This document shows, one piece after another, positions 1 through 5,043 of a stretch of DNA of 5,043 bases. Within the stretch, counting starts at the first letter, position 1, and the number at the start of each line of letters is the position of its first letter. This stretch comes from an uncultured Treponema sp. (GTDB taxonomy: Bacteria; Spirochaetota; Spirochaetia; Treponematales; Treponemataceae), in NCBI GenBank assembly GCA_937893155.1, contig CALBGU010000059.1, forward strand, positions 1-5,043, read 5' to 3'. A program made the translations under genes and the position numbers. The notes under the pieces were generated by a model, which made no database searches, had not been told where the DNA came from, and was given only the letters and a program-made list of their open reading frames with translations.

Positions 1-670
1 GGTTGATGAGCGCGATAATCGTCAAAAACCCCTGCGCGCAAATCGTTGAAATCGGCAGCATAAACATATTGCCGTGCAGAACTTTGACGAAAAAGATATT
101 CATCGATGTTTTTATCGACAGCACGCACATATTGTATAGAAAAATCTTTTTCGTGTTTCCGCGGCTTTTTTCTATCGAAATATACACCGTGTTGATAAAC
201 AGAAAAATCAAGCCAATCATTTCAAGGATAAAATACGGCACGCCCTCTTTCAATAAATCCTCTGGCATACGCATAAAGCGCAAAAAGGGTTCGGCAAACG
301 GAATAACAAGAGCTAAAATCGCGCCGCCGATGAAAAGAACCAAAAAAAACAGCGTGCTTATTTTCTCTCTCACCGCCCTCATATCGCCAGAGCCGAAAGA
401 GCGGGAAATGATGATGCCGCCGCCAAGCGCAAGACCTGATGTCAAGGCAGTAAGCATAGAATGGATTTGCGAGATAAAAGACACCGTCGAAATGACAGAA
501 GAGCTCATATTCGCCGCAATCAGAGTATCGATAAACTGAAAAATCTGGCTTAAAGAGCTATAAAACACCAACGGCAGCGCAATCGAGAAAATCACACGGT
601 ACGGCTCTGCGCTAAGAATAAACTCACGGCGCAGCAGTTCTTTTTGTATGCTTGATTTATTCGTCTTCAT
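1..670 (-). CDS. MATE-family multidrug/drug:cation efflux transporter, N-terminal part (cut by window edge)
   Basis: Translating the minus strand from the ATG at 670-668 gives 223 codons with no stop before the window edge, so the 3' half lies outside. MATE proteins are usually about 450 residues, so roughly half is present. They are inner-membrane antiporters that expel drugs or other organic compounds in exchange for Na+ or H+. Visible features are a short basic N-terminus and a first membrane segment (about residues 25-50, FSIALPLVFYSSLSQ) leading to the family-typical FIDTLIA with Asp48. A glycine-rich second segment (SGLALGGGIIISRSFGSGD, about 78-96) matches the family's G-x-G...RxFGxGD signature. 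Further hydrophobic segments lie at about 105-126, 144-164 and 178-196, and the loop RGNTKK (170-175) resembles the conserved R-G-x-T-K stretch. There is no clear Shine-Dalgarno before the ATG, and no better in-frame start was seen just upstream. The gene is divergent from an AraC regulator that may control it. Substrate is unknown. Confidence 0.9.
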   Translation of the reverse strand, partial: MKTNKSSIQKELLRREFILSAEPYRVIFSIALPLVFYSSLSQIFQFIDTLIAANMSSSVISTVSFISQIHSMLTALTSGLALGGGIIISRSFGSGDMRAVREKISTLFFLVLFIGGAILALVIPFAEPFLRFMRMPEDLLKEGVPYFILEMIGLIFLFINTVYISIEKSRGNTKKIFLYNMCVLSIKTSMNIFFVKVLHGNMFMLPISTICAQGFLTIIALIN

Positions 671-680
671 ACTTGTATGA

Positions 681-700
681 TAGGCGAAGATATGCGAAAA
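681..700. repeat. 10-bp tandem direct repeat, candidate regulator operator
   Basis: Positions 681-690 (TAGGCGAAGA) and 691-700 (TATGCGAAAA) match at eight of ten positions and share GCGAA exactly one helical turn apart. AraC-family proteins carry two helix-turn-helix motifs and typically bind direct repeats, so this is a reasonable operator candidate for the adjacent regulator. It lies inside the predicted leader of the transporter gene and just upstream of the predicted -35 box of the regulator gene. Function is inferred, not shown. Confidence 0.35.
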
Positions 701-703
701 ATC

Positions 704-731
704 TGTACATTTTTTATCTTTTTGCTAGAAT
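704..731 (+). promoter_or_regulatory. Candidate promoter for the AraC-family gene
   Basis: TAGAAT at 726-731 matches the -10 consensus at five of six positions. TGTACA at 704-709 matches the -35 consensus at four of six, with a 16-base spacer. The start would be near 738, about 33 bases before the ATG. The -10 box overlaps the opposite-strand TATAAT at 730-735, so the two divergent promoters could not easily be occupied at once. Weak, consensus-based call. Confidence 0.3.
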
Positions 732-760
732 TATATGCAGATATTGCGCTTGTAGCACAA
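730..760 (-). promoter_or_regulatory. Candidate promoter for the MATE gene
   Basis: Read on the minus strand, positions 735-730 are a perfect TATAAT. A TTGTGC hexamer at 760-755 is a possible -35 box, but the 19-base spacer is longer than ideal, so the -35 assignment is weak. Transcription would start near 723 and leave a leader of about 50 bases before the ATG at 670. This is inferred from sigma-70 consensus only. Confidence 0.4.
750..760. repeat. Short dyad TTGT-AGC-ACAA before the regulator's ribosome binding site
   Basis: Perfect 4-bp arms TTGT (750-753) and ACAA (757-760) flank AGC, directly upstream of AGGAGG at 761-766. It overlaps the possible -35 box of the opposite-strand promoter. 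It could be a small operator half-site or chance. Confidence 0.2.
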
Positions 761-766
761 AGGAGG
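761..766 (+). promoter_or_regulatory. Ribosome binding site of the AraC-family gene
   Basis: A full AGGAGG lies four bases upstream of the ATG at 771, within AAAGGAGG. The spacing is a little short, but the site fixes this start over any later Met. Confidence 0.8.
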
Positions 767-770
767 AAAA

Positions 771-1622
771 ATGGATTTTGAGAATTATCGGTTAACGAAC
801 ACAGACGCGGGATTTCAGATTATCAAGAAATCCAAAACGCTCACGAATCCCACGCGCCATTTTCATAATTACTGGGAACTGATGTACATAGTTTCAGGCG
901 AGCGCAAGTTTTTTTTATCTGACCGCGTTTTTAACGTTACGGCGGGCGCAATGGTCTTTATTTCGCCGGGAACGCTGCACCGTGCATTCAATATTTCCGA
1001 GGAAAATTGCAAGCTCTTCAACGTGTATTTTGACGATTTGGAAAGCGATTTTTATCAGAGCCTGCTGCCGCTCATCGAGCAATGCGCGCCCTACGTTATC
1101 GTGTCTGCGCTGCGGGAAAAAATCGAGAGCCTGTTTGAAAAATGCGGGCGGGAACTGTTGGAGGGGGCATTTGCCGCAAAGATAATGGCACGCGCTCATC
1201 TGTCGGAGATTTTGGTTCTCGCAAGCCGACAGGCGATTTTGGATTCCGAAAATCCGCTTTCGCACCCCATCATTTTGGGCGACGAGATGAACAGCACCAT
1301 GCGCGCGGTGATTGATTATCTGAACGTGCATTTTGCCCAAGCGCACACCACGCTTGAAACCACGGCGGCGCATTTCGGACTGACCAAAAGCCATTTATCG
1401 CGCAGTTTCAAGGCGGCAACGCATTTTTCGTTCGTGGAATATGTGAACAATGTGCGAATCCGAAAAGCCTGCGCACTGTTGACGCAAACCAAAAAATCAG
1501 TATTGCAGATTTCGGAAGAATGTGGCTTTGGGAGTCAAACGCAATTCGGGCGGTGCTTCAAAGACATCATCGGCGAATCCGCCCTGCAATACCGCAAACA
1601 GCAAAAAAATTCCCTCGCCTAA
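771..1622 (+). CDS. AraC-family transcriptional regulator with N-terminal cupin domain
   Basis: This is a 283-residue DNA-binding regulator of normal length for the cupin type of the AraC family. The start is set by AGGAGG at 761-766, four bases before the ATG. Residues about 20-95 form a cupin-like sensor domain, with the typical HFHNYWELMYIVSGE opening (His30, His32, Glu36) and the AGAMVFISPGTLHRAF strand region (58-73). This domain usually binds a small ligand, often a sugar or related compound. Residues about 95-170 are a helical linker. The C-terminal domain (about 175-280) carries two helix-turn-helix motifs. The first is around 195-216 (AAHFGLTKSHLSRSFK) and the second around 243-264 (SVLQISEECGFGSQTQFGRCFK). 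The second has the family's I-x-x-C-G-F-x-x-x-x-x-F-x-R-x-F-K pattern. Divergent placement suggests it controls the MATE transporter and possibly itself; the effector cannot be predicted. Its last codons overlap the terminator of the converging gene. Confidence 0.95.
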   Translation: MDFENYRLTNTDAGFQIIKKSKTLTNPTRHFHNYWELMYIVSGERKFFLSDRVFNVTAGAMVFISPGTLHRAFNISEENCKLFNVYFDDLESDFYQSLLPLIEQCAPYVIVSALREKIESLFEKCGRELLEGAFAAKIMARAHLSEILVLASRQAILDSENPLSHPIILGDEMNSTMRAVIDYLNVHFAQAHTTLETTAAHFGLTKSHLSRSFKAATHFSFVEYVNNVRIRKACALLTQTKKSVLQISEECGFGSQTQFGRCFKDIIGESALQYRKQQKNSLA

Positions 1623-1635
1623 TAGGAGAGGGAAT
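1603..1635 (-). terminator. Rho-independent terminator of the WD40/caspase gene, embedded in the 3' end of the AraC gene
   Basis: ATTCCCTC (1609-1616) pairs perfectly with GAGGGAAT (1628-1635). After one mismatch (1617/1627) the stem continues with CCT (1618-1620) and AGG (1624-1626) around a 3-base loop. On the minus strand the hairpin is followed by six further T residues (1608-1603, complement of the A-run), the classical intrinsic terminator form. It begins about 10 bases after the TGA at 1647-1645. On the plus strand no T-run follows, so it should act mainly on the minus-strand transcript. The structure includes the last AraC codons and its TAA at 1620-1622. Confidence 0.8.
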
Positions 1636-1644
1636 AGAAAGAGG

Positions 1645-4600
1645 TCATTTTGGCAAAACGGTAATATACAAATCGTTGTGCTTTTTAGAAAGCGAATAGC
1701 GATAATCGTGATTATTGTGCGGAAGAACTGCAAAATAGCGATATTGCGCCACATTCGCAAGGGCAGAATCGCAGAAATCCGTGTCGCCGAAATTTTTCAG
1801 GAACGACACACCCACTTTTTGCCACGGCTCATCGTCTGCTTTTTTTGCATATAAATCAAAACCTACGTTTCGGTCTGCAATTTCGCTGAAGAAACGCACA
1901 TTATCTTTGAATTTTCCCTGTACCGCTGTTGCGTCAAACTGAAATGCGCGGGAATCAACCGTTTCTTCGGAAAGCAAAAAAATCGTTAATACCTCGTCAA
2001 TAATGCGAACCTGCATTCTCATAGGAACAGACACAGACGGCTTCACCGAAATCTTCTGAAATTTTTTTGTAATACTTCCGATACCAGCGTCAAAATCTTT
2101 ATCCTCAGCAATTTTCTTGAACGTTACAATGCCGATTGATTTCCACACATTCTTCTTTGCCCGATAGCCAGAAACCATTACACTCATATTGTGTATATGA
2201 GTTGCATTGACAATATTTATTTCGTCATTTGTTTTTCCCGCTTTTGCCCAATCAACGCCTACAACTCCGTATCTCGCAATTAGTTTTCCATTAGATTCGA
2301 TGGAGTGTTCGGGCGTTTTGGCAGTAAAATCAATGATGACTTCGTTTTCACCGTCGTAATAATAGCCGCTCGCCGCAGTTTCTTGTGCTTCGCCGATTTC
2401 GCGTTTCGGGCTGTCGCTGTCGTCATTGCTGTCTGCCTCGATTTGCGCCAATGCGTCTTCCTCGCTGCTGATAATTTCAAGCGCAGTCGTTTTGGATTCG
2501 ATTTGAGAACTTGCCTCGGCAATGCTGATGCCGTTTTCTTGAGCGAGCCGAGCAATTTCGAGCGCGTCTTTGAGGCTTCTGCCCTCAAGCGGATTGAGTT
2601 TTCCGAACATCGCAAAATCAAATTTGGGCTGAGAACGCTGAGGCTCTTGTTTATAGCCGAATTCTTTCTGCGTTTGAATCGGCACTTCTTTTATAACAAA
2701 CGTTGCAAGTTCCGCAGACGTAATCTGTGCATTTTGGTCAAGGTCAGCCGCACCTTTTATGCCGTCGATAAGACACGATGTAAAGATTCCGTGTCCGTTA
2801 TGCTCAACTGCAAGTTGTGCAGATGTACAAGCAGTAATCAAATCAAAGCCCGAAATTGCGCCCATTTTCTCGATAATCGCTTCTTTGGTAAGCTTCAAAA
2901 GCTGTTCCTCGCTCGGCTGTTCTGTACCGAATGACGCAGAATTGCAGGTATCTAAAATCACGGTAATATTTTCCGCACGAACAGAAGACAGCGCAGAAAT
3001 CAATTCCCATTTTGAAACGCCTGATTCTTTTATTGCCGTGTTGTTCTTGAAATCCTGCGGAATAAAATAATAATCGCCGTCAGAATGAGTAATGCCGTGC
3101 CCCGCAAGATACAAAATAAAAACATCATCGCTTTGAACACCAAGCCCGAATTCTCGGATTGTTTCTAAAAGATTCTGTTTTGTTACGGCTTTATCGGCAA
3201 GAACACGTTCAAAAACATCTAAATACAAATCGCCTGCATACAACCGCGCCGTTTCGGCAAGGGCTGTTGCGTCCGACACACAGCCAGAAAGGTCAGGCAC
3301 AACAGTATCGGCATAATTGTCTACACCCGCCGCAAGCACGAACAGACGAGATTTTTGCACTTCGCCGTCCCAAATGAGTTCTTTTTGTGCGCTTGTATGC
3401 TCAACCGTATTTGATTCGTCAAAAACGGAAACGCTGATTGTATTTTTGCCGTGCCGAAGAGAAAGCGGCGTGGCAGAAAAAAACGTGTGCGATTGCCCGC
3501 GGACGCTCCCCGCTTTTCCCTCCGACGCAACAAATGCACGCCCATTGAGTTTGATAAGCACCTTGCCGATACCGCTTCCCTCGTCTATAACATCAATCGC
3601 CGTCATAATATCGCGGCTTTTGGTGTCTTTTCGCTCCTGCCCTTCAGAATCCAAAATAGAAAAATCAATTTGCGGCGCATTATTCCGCGAAATCAAGGCT
3701 TCAAACGTATCCTTTCGCTCAAAATCGGCAGTTTTTCCCTGCATTTTTGCGGCAACAACATCAGGTCGATGTATGGAGGATTTGAGTTCTGCAATAGAAT
3801 ATGTTTGATTGCCCGCTGTGTACGAAAGCTGGTTCATCGCGCCGTCAGAACCTGTAAAAAAGCCGTCGGGAGTCCACGTAATCCAGTTGCCGTCGGTGAG
3901 TTGGAGCATAGTAACAATCAATTTTGCTTCTTTTGTATCCCACATTTTAATAATACCGCCGCCGTCGCCCGTGTAAAGATGTTCCCCGCTTTTATCAAAG
4001 CAAAGAGAACGAACTTCTTGCGTGTGTCCTTCAAGGTTTGTCATTTTCTTTCCCGTTGCTGCATCAAAAATTATCACGCTGCCGTCAGAACTTCCGACCG
4101 CAATCGTTTTTCCGTCGGGGCTATAAGAAAGCGTCCACACTTCTCCAGAAATTCCCGAAATTGAGCGAATGAATTTTCCCGTTTCAACGTCGTAAATACG
4201 CACAGTTCGGTCTGCGCTTCCTGTTGCAATAAACTGTTCATCTGGGCTGAAATCCACGGCATAAACCGCTTCTTTGTGACCAGTGAGTTTGTTTCGTTCG
4301 ATACCGCCCATTGCGTGATAGATTTTTGCCGTTTTGTCCCAAGACGCAGTAGCAACAAAACGCCCGCTAGAACTGTACGCAATCGCAGCGATTGTTTTTT
4401 CGTGTGTATTTGAAAGCGTTTGCAATAACATTCCCGTTTGTGAATCCCAAAATTTTACGCTTTTATCAGAAGAACCTGAAGCAATATAAGTGCCGTTTGT
4501 GTTGAACGTAACAAAAGATACTGTTGAAGAATGTCCACTGTCGCTGGATTTTGCAGGCAACGTGCGAATAAGTTCTCCCGTTTCTGCGTCCCAGCATTTT

Positions 4601-4953
4601 ATCGTTTTGTCTGCGGAACTAGATGCAAGCATTTTTCCATCTGGACTGTATGCCACAGACCAAACAACGTTTGTATGCCCCTTTAACTCCTTTTCCATTT
4701 CGCCTGTGGTGATATTCCAAATACGGACGAAATTGTTGTTATAACCGGCGGCAATATGTTTTCCGTCGGGACTGTAGGCAATAGCATAGACATTACAAAT
4801 TTGATTTTTTACCAGTTCAATTCGGGGAGCTTCACTTGATTCCGTCATTTTTTCTTGTGATTCTAGTTTAAATTTTCGCGAATTTTGTGAATAGGCAGAA
4901 AAAGCCAAAAGCAAAATTGAGCAGAGAAGGAATTTTCGTTTCATATTTTTCAT
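1645..4953 (-). CDS. Exported WD40-repeat / caspase-like (peptidase C14, clan CD) multidomain protein
   Basis: This is an 1102-residue protein. The start at 4953 follows AGGAG (4965-4961) at 7-base spacing; a second in-frame Met is at residue 4. Order of parts: Sec signal peptide (1-22); seven WD40 repeats (about 54-352), enough for one closed propeller; a linker module (about 353-405, WITWTPDGFF then HRPDVV) that I recall as typical of bacterial WD40-caspase proteins; a beta-rich, possibly Ig-like region (about 425-530); a caspase-fold domain (about 534-780) with His619 in YLAGHG and Cys670 in ILDTCNSASF; an acidic linker (about 786-865); and two similar C-terminal domains (about 868-1102). 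Asp668, two residues before the catalytic Cys, matches the S1-pocket acid of metacaspase-like enzymes, so cleavage after Arg/Lys is inferred. The protein should work in the periplasm or outside the cell. The WD40 part likely binds a partner or target. The gene appears monocistronic, with its own terminator. Substrate and role are unknown. Confidence 0.93.
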   Translation of the reverse strand: MKNMKRKFLLCSILLLAFSAYSQNSRKFKLESQEKMTESSEAPRIELVKNQICNVYAIAYSPDGKHIAAGYNNNFVRIWNITTGEMEKELKGHTNVVWSVAYSPDGKMLASSSADKTIKCWDAETGELIRTLPAKSSDSGHSSTVSFVTFNTNGTYIASGSSDKSVKFWDSQTGMLLQTLSNTHEKTIAAIAYSSSGRFVATASWDKTAKIYHAMGGIERNKLTGHKEAVYAVDFSPDEQFIATGSADRTVRIYDVETGKFIRSISGISGEVWTLSYSPDGKTIAVGSSDGSVIIFDAATGKKMTNLEGHTQEVRSLCFDKSGEHLYTGDGGGIIKMWDTKEAKLIVTMLQLTDGNWITWTPDGFFTGSDGAMNQLSYTAGNQTYSIAELKSSIHRPDVVAAKMQGKTADFERKDTFEALISRNNAPQIDFSILDSEGQERKDTKSRDIMTAIDVIDEGSGIGKVLIKLNGRAFVASEGKAGSVRGQSHTFFSATPLSLRHGKNTISVSVFDESNTVEHTSAQKELIWDGEVQKSRLFVLAAGVDNYADTVVPDLSGCVSDATALAETARLYAGDLYLDVFERVLADKAVTKQNLLETIREFGLGVQSDDVFILYLAGHGITHSDGDYYFIPQDFKNNTAIKESGVSKWELISALSSVRAENITVILDTCNSASFGTEQPSEEQLLKLTKEAIIEKMGAISGFDLITACTSAQLAVEHNGHGIFTSCLIDGIKGAADLDQNAQITSAELATFVIKEVPIQTQKEFGYKQEPQRSQPKFDFAMFGKLNPLEGRSLKDALEIARLAQENGISIAEASSQIESKTTALEIISSEEDALAQIEADSNDDSDSPKREIGEAQETAASGYYYDGENEVIIDFTAKTPEHSIESNGKLIARYGVVGVDWAKAGKTNDEINIVNATHIHNMSVMVSGYRAKKNVWKSIGIVTFKKIAEDKDFDAGIGSITKKFQKISVKPSVSVPMRMQVRIIDEVLTIFLLSEETVDSRAFQFDATAVQGKFKDNVRFFSEIADRNVGFDLYAKKADDEPWQKVGVSFLKNFGDTDFCDSALANVAQYRYFAVLPHNNHDYRYSLSKKHNDLYITVLPK
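1648..2352 (-). repeat. C-terminal duplicated domain of unknown family
   Basis: Residues about 868-994 and 995-1102 look like two copies of one beta-rich domain. Shared landmarks are YRAKKNVWKSIGIVTFKK (930-947) with LYAKKADDEPWQKVGVSFLK (1034-1053), then DKDFDAG (951-957) with DTDFCDS (1057-1063). Both copies end in a P...R...D-x-L-x-I pattern: 977-994, VPMRMQVRIIDEVLTIFL, against 1078-1100. I do not recognise the family. It may be a binding or surface-attachment module. Confidence 0.55.
2614..3354 (-). other. Caspase-like protease domain with intact His/Cys dyad
   Basis: Residues about 534-780 follow the peptidase C14 order. An opening strand and turn (RLFVLAAGVDNYAD) are followed by DLSGCVSDATALAE. 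Next come the strand and His loop VFILYLAGHG (His619; codon 3097-3099) and YYFIPQDF. The strand and Cys loop NITVILDTCNSASF (Cys670; codon 2944-2946) leads into FDLITACTSAQLAVE, GHGIFTSCLIDGIKGAAD and the closing helix and ELATFVIKEVP. All landmark blocks are present, so an active enzyme is expected. Peptidase activity itself is inferred from motifs. Confidence 0.9.
2710..2745 (-). other. EF-hand-like loop inside the caspase domain
   Basis: Residues 737-748 (DLDQNAQITSAE) fit the 12-position EF-hand loop: Asp at 1 and 3, Asn at 5, Ile at 8 and Glu at 12. Position 6 is Ala instead of the usual Gly, which weakens it. Similar D-x-D-x-D/N segments recur at this place in many bacterial caspase-like proteins, as far as I recall. 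Calcium binding is inferred. Confidence 0.45.
3898..4794 (-). repeat. Seven WD40 repeats (beta-propeller)
   Basis: Repeats lie at about residues 54-93, 94-141, 142-185, 186-226, 227-268, 269-310 and 311-352. Most show the pattern YSPDGK-xx-A-x-x-S-x-D-x-x-[VI]-[RK]-[IF]-[WY]-D ... TG with a GH at the blade boundary, for example AYSPDGKMLASSSADKTIK and DFSPDEQFIATGSADRTVR. Repeat 2 has an insertion (about 133-139, AKSSDSG). Blades 4 and 7 are the most diverged: one has YHAMGG for the WD...TG end, the other GDGGG for the S-x-D turn. Seven units make one complete propeller, normally a protein- or peptide-binding platform. Confidence 0.93.
4888..4953 (-). other. Sec signal peptide of the WD40/caspase protein
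   Basis: Residues 1-22 have a basic start (MKNMKRK), a hydrophobic core (FLLCSILLLAF) and an A-Y-S/Q cleavage pattern, with likely cutting after Ser22. There is no lipobox cysteine at the cleavage point, so a soluble or outer-face protein is expected rather than a lipoprotein. Confidence 0.85.
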
Positions 4954-4960
4954 ACGATTT

Positions 4961-4965
4961 CTCCT
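4961..4965 (-). promoter_or_regulatory. Ribosome binding site of the WD40/caspase gene
   Basis: AGGAG (minus strand 4965-4961) sits seven bases before the ATG at 4953, ideal spacing. It favours this Met over the one three codons later. Confidence 0.8.
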
Positions 4966-4990
4966 AAAACGGTTCGCTTGACTGTCAGTT

Positions 4991-5006
4991 TTAAACGAAG
5001 GTTTAA
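4991..5006. promoter_or_regulatory. Palindrome TTAAAC-GAAG-GTTTAA upstream of the WD40/caspase gene
   Basis: Perfect 6-bp arms (4991-4996 and 5001-5006) flank GAAG, 38-53 bases before the ATG. The size and position fit an operator or a small leader hairpin. The rest of 4954-5043 holds the ribosome binding site and AT-rich sequence (ATTATTAA near 5010-5003 on the minus strand could be a poor -10). No convincing -35/-10 pair was found. Confidence 0.35.
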
Positions 5007-5043
5007 TAATGACACTTTGATTTTTTCAGAAATCGCGTTATTA

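Noticed and set aside
3..539. Plus-strand open frame of 178 codons
   Set aside because: It lies opposite the MATE gene, which has clear family motifs and stays open to the window edge. The plus-strand product is not protein-like and has no ribosome binding site.
915..1394. Minus-strand open frame of 159 codons inside the AraC gene
   Set aside because: Shadow of a well-supported regulator. The product is rich in Arg/His/Gln without recognisable domains.
1603..1635. Same hairpin as a terminator for the AraC gene
   Set aside because: No T-run follows the hairpin on the plus strand (AGAAAGAGG follows), so only the minus-strand direction is supported.
1522..1854. Plus-strand open frame of 110 codons across the convergent junction
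   Set aside because: It overlaps both the AraC end and the protease end in other frames, and its product is low-complexity and basic with no start signal.
2305..2934. Plus-strand open frame of 209 codons opposite the caspase region
   Set aside because: Antisense to the protease and acidic-linker codons. Its Phe/Arg/Cys-rich composition is typical of a reverse-strand shadow, with no start signal.
3451..4164. Plus-strand open frame of 237 codons opposite the WD40/Ig-like region
   Set aside because: Antisense shadow of the propeller and linker codons, with an Asn/Arg/Phe-rich product, no domains and no ribosome binding site.
3898..4794. Recurring near-identical DNA (TTTTCCGTCGGG-type stretches), considered as a CRISPR or tandem DNA repeat
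   Set aside because: The recurrence is the codons for SPDGK at each WD40 blade, about 120 bases apart and in frame. It is explained by the protein repeat.
5004..5043. TAATAA (5004-5009) and TTATTA (5038-5043) as an inverted repeat or element end
   Set aside because: AT-rich 6-base matches are expected by chance, and the window ends there, so nothing further can be supported.

Overview
The window shows three protein-coding genes packed with little space between them. They are a partial MATE-type efflux transporter (minus strand, running off the left edge), an AraC-family regulator (plus strand) divergent from it, and a very long minus-strand gene that converges on the regulator. The long gene encodes a 1102-residue exported WD40-repeat/caspase-like protease. 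No tRNA, rRNA, CRISPR array or insertion sequence was seen, and no gene-free stretch exceeds about 100 bases.

Organism: moderate GC, strong AGGAGG-type ribosome binding sites on two of the genes, a classical hairpin-plus-U-tract terminator and a Sec signal peptide on a large multidomain protein. These fit a Gram-negative or diderm bacterium. The architecture and signal peptide would suit a spirochaete (Treponema-like) or a similar gut or anaerobic lineage. This is only an impression; nothing here fixes the taxon.

Layout: 1-670 (minus) is the N-terminal 223 residues of the MATE transporter. 671-770 is a divergent control region with a perfect TATAAT for the transporter, an overlapping weaker promoter for the regulator, a 10-bp tandem direct repeat and a short dyad. 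771-1622 (plus) is the AraC regulator, with an N-terminal cupin and C-terminal double helix-turn-helix. 1603-1635 is a rho-independent terminator for the minus-strand gene; it lies inside the last codons of the regulator gene and spans its stop codon. 1645-4953 (minus) is the WD40/caspase gene. 4954-5043 is its upstream region, with a good ribosome binding site and a TTAAAC-GAAG-GTTTAA palindrome.

How they work together: the divergent regulator plausibly controls the transporter and itself, a common arrangement for efflux pumps. The WD40/caspase gene appears to be a single-gene unit with its own leader and terminator, and shows no sign of functional coupling to the other two. It is the most notable object. 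A seven-bladed propeller, a conserved WD40-caspase linker module, a probable Ig-like region, a caspase-fold protease with intact His619/Cys670 and an EF-hand-like loop are followed by an acidic linker and an apparently duplicated C-terminal domain that I cannot assign.
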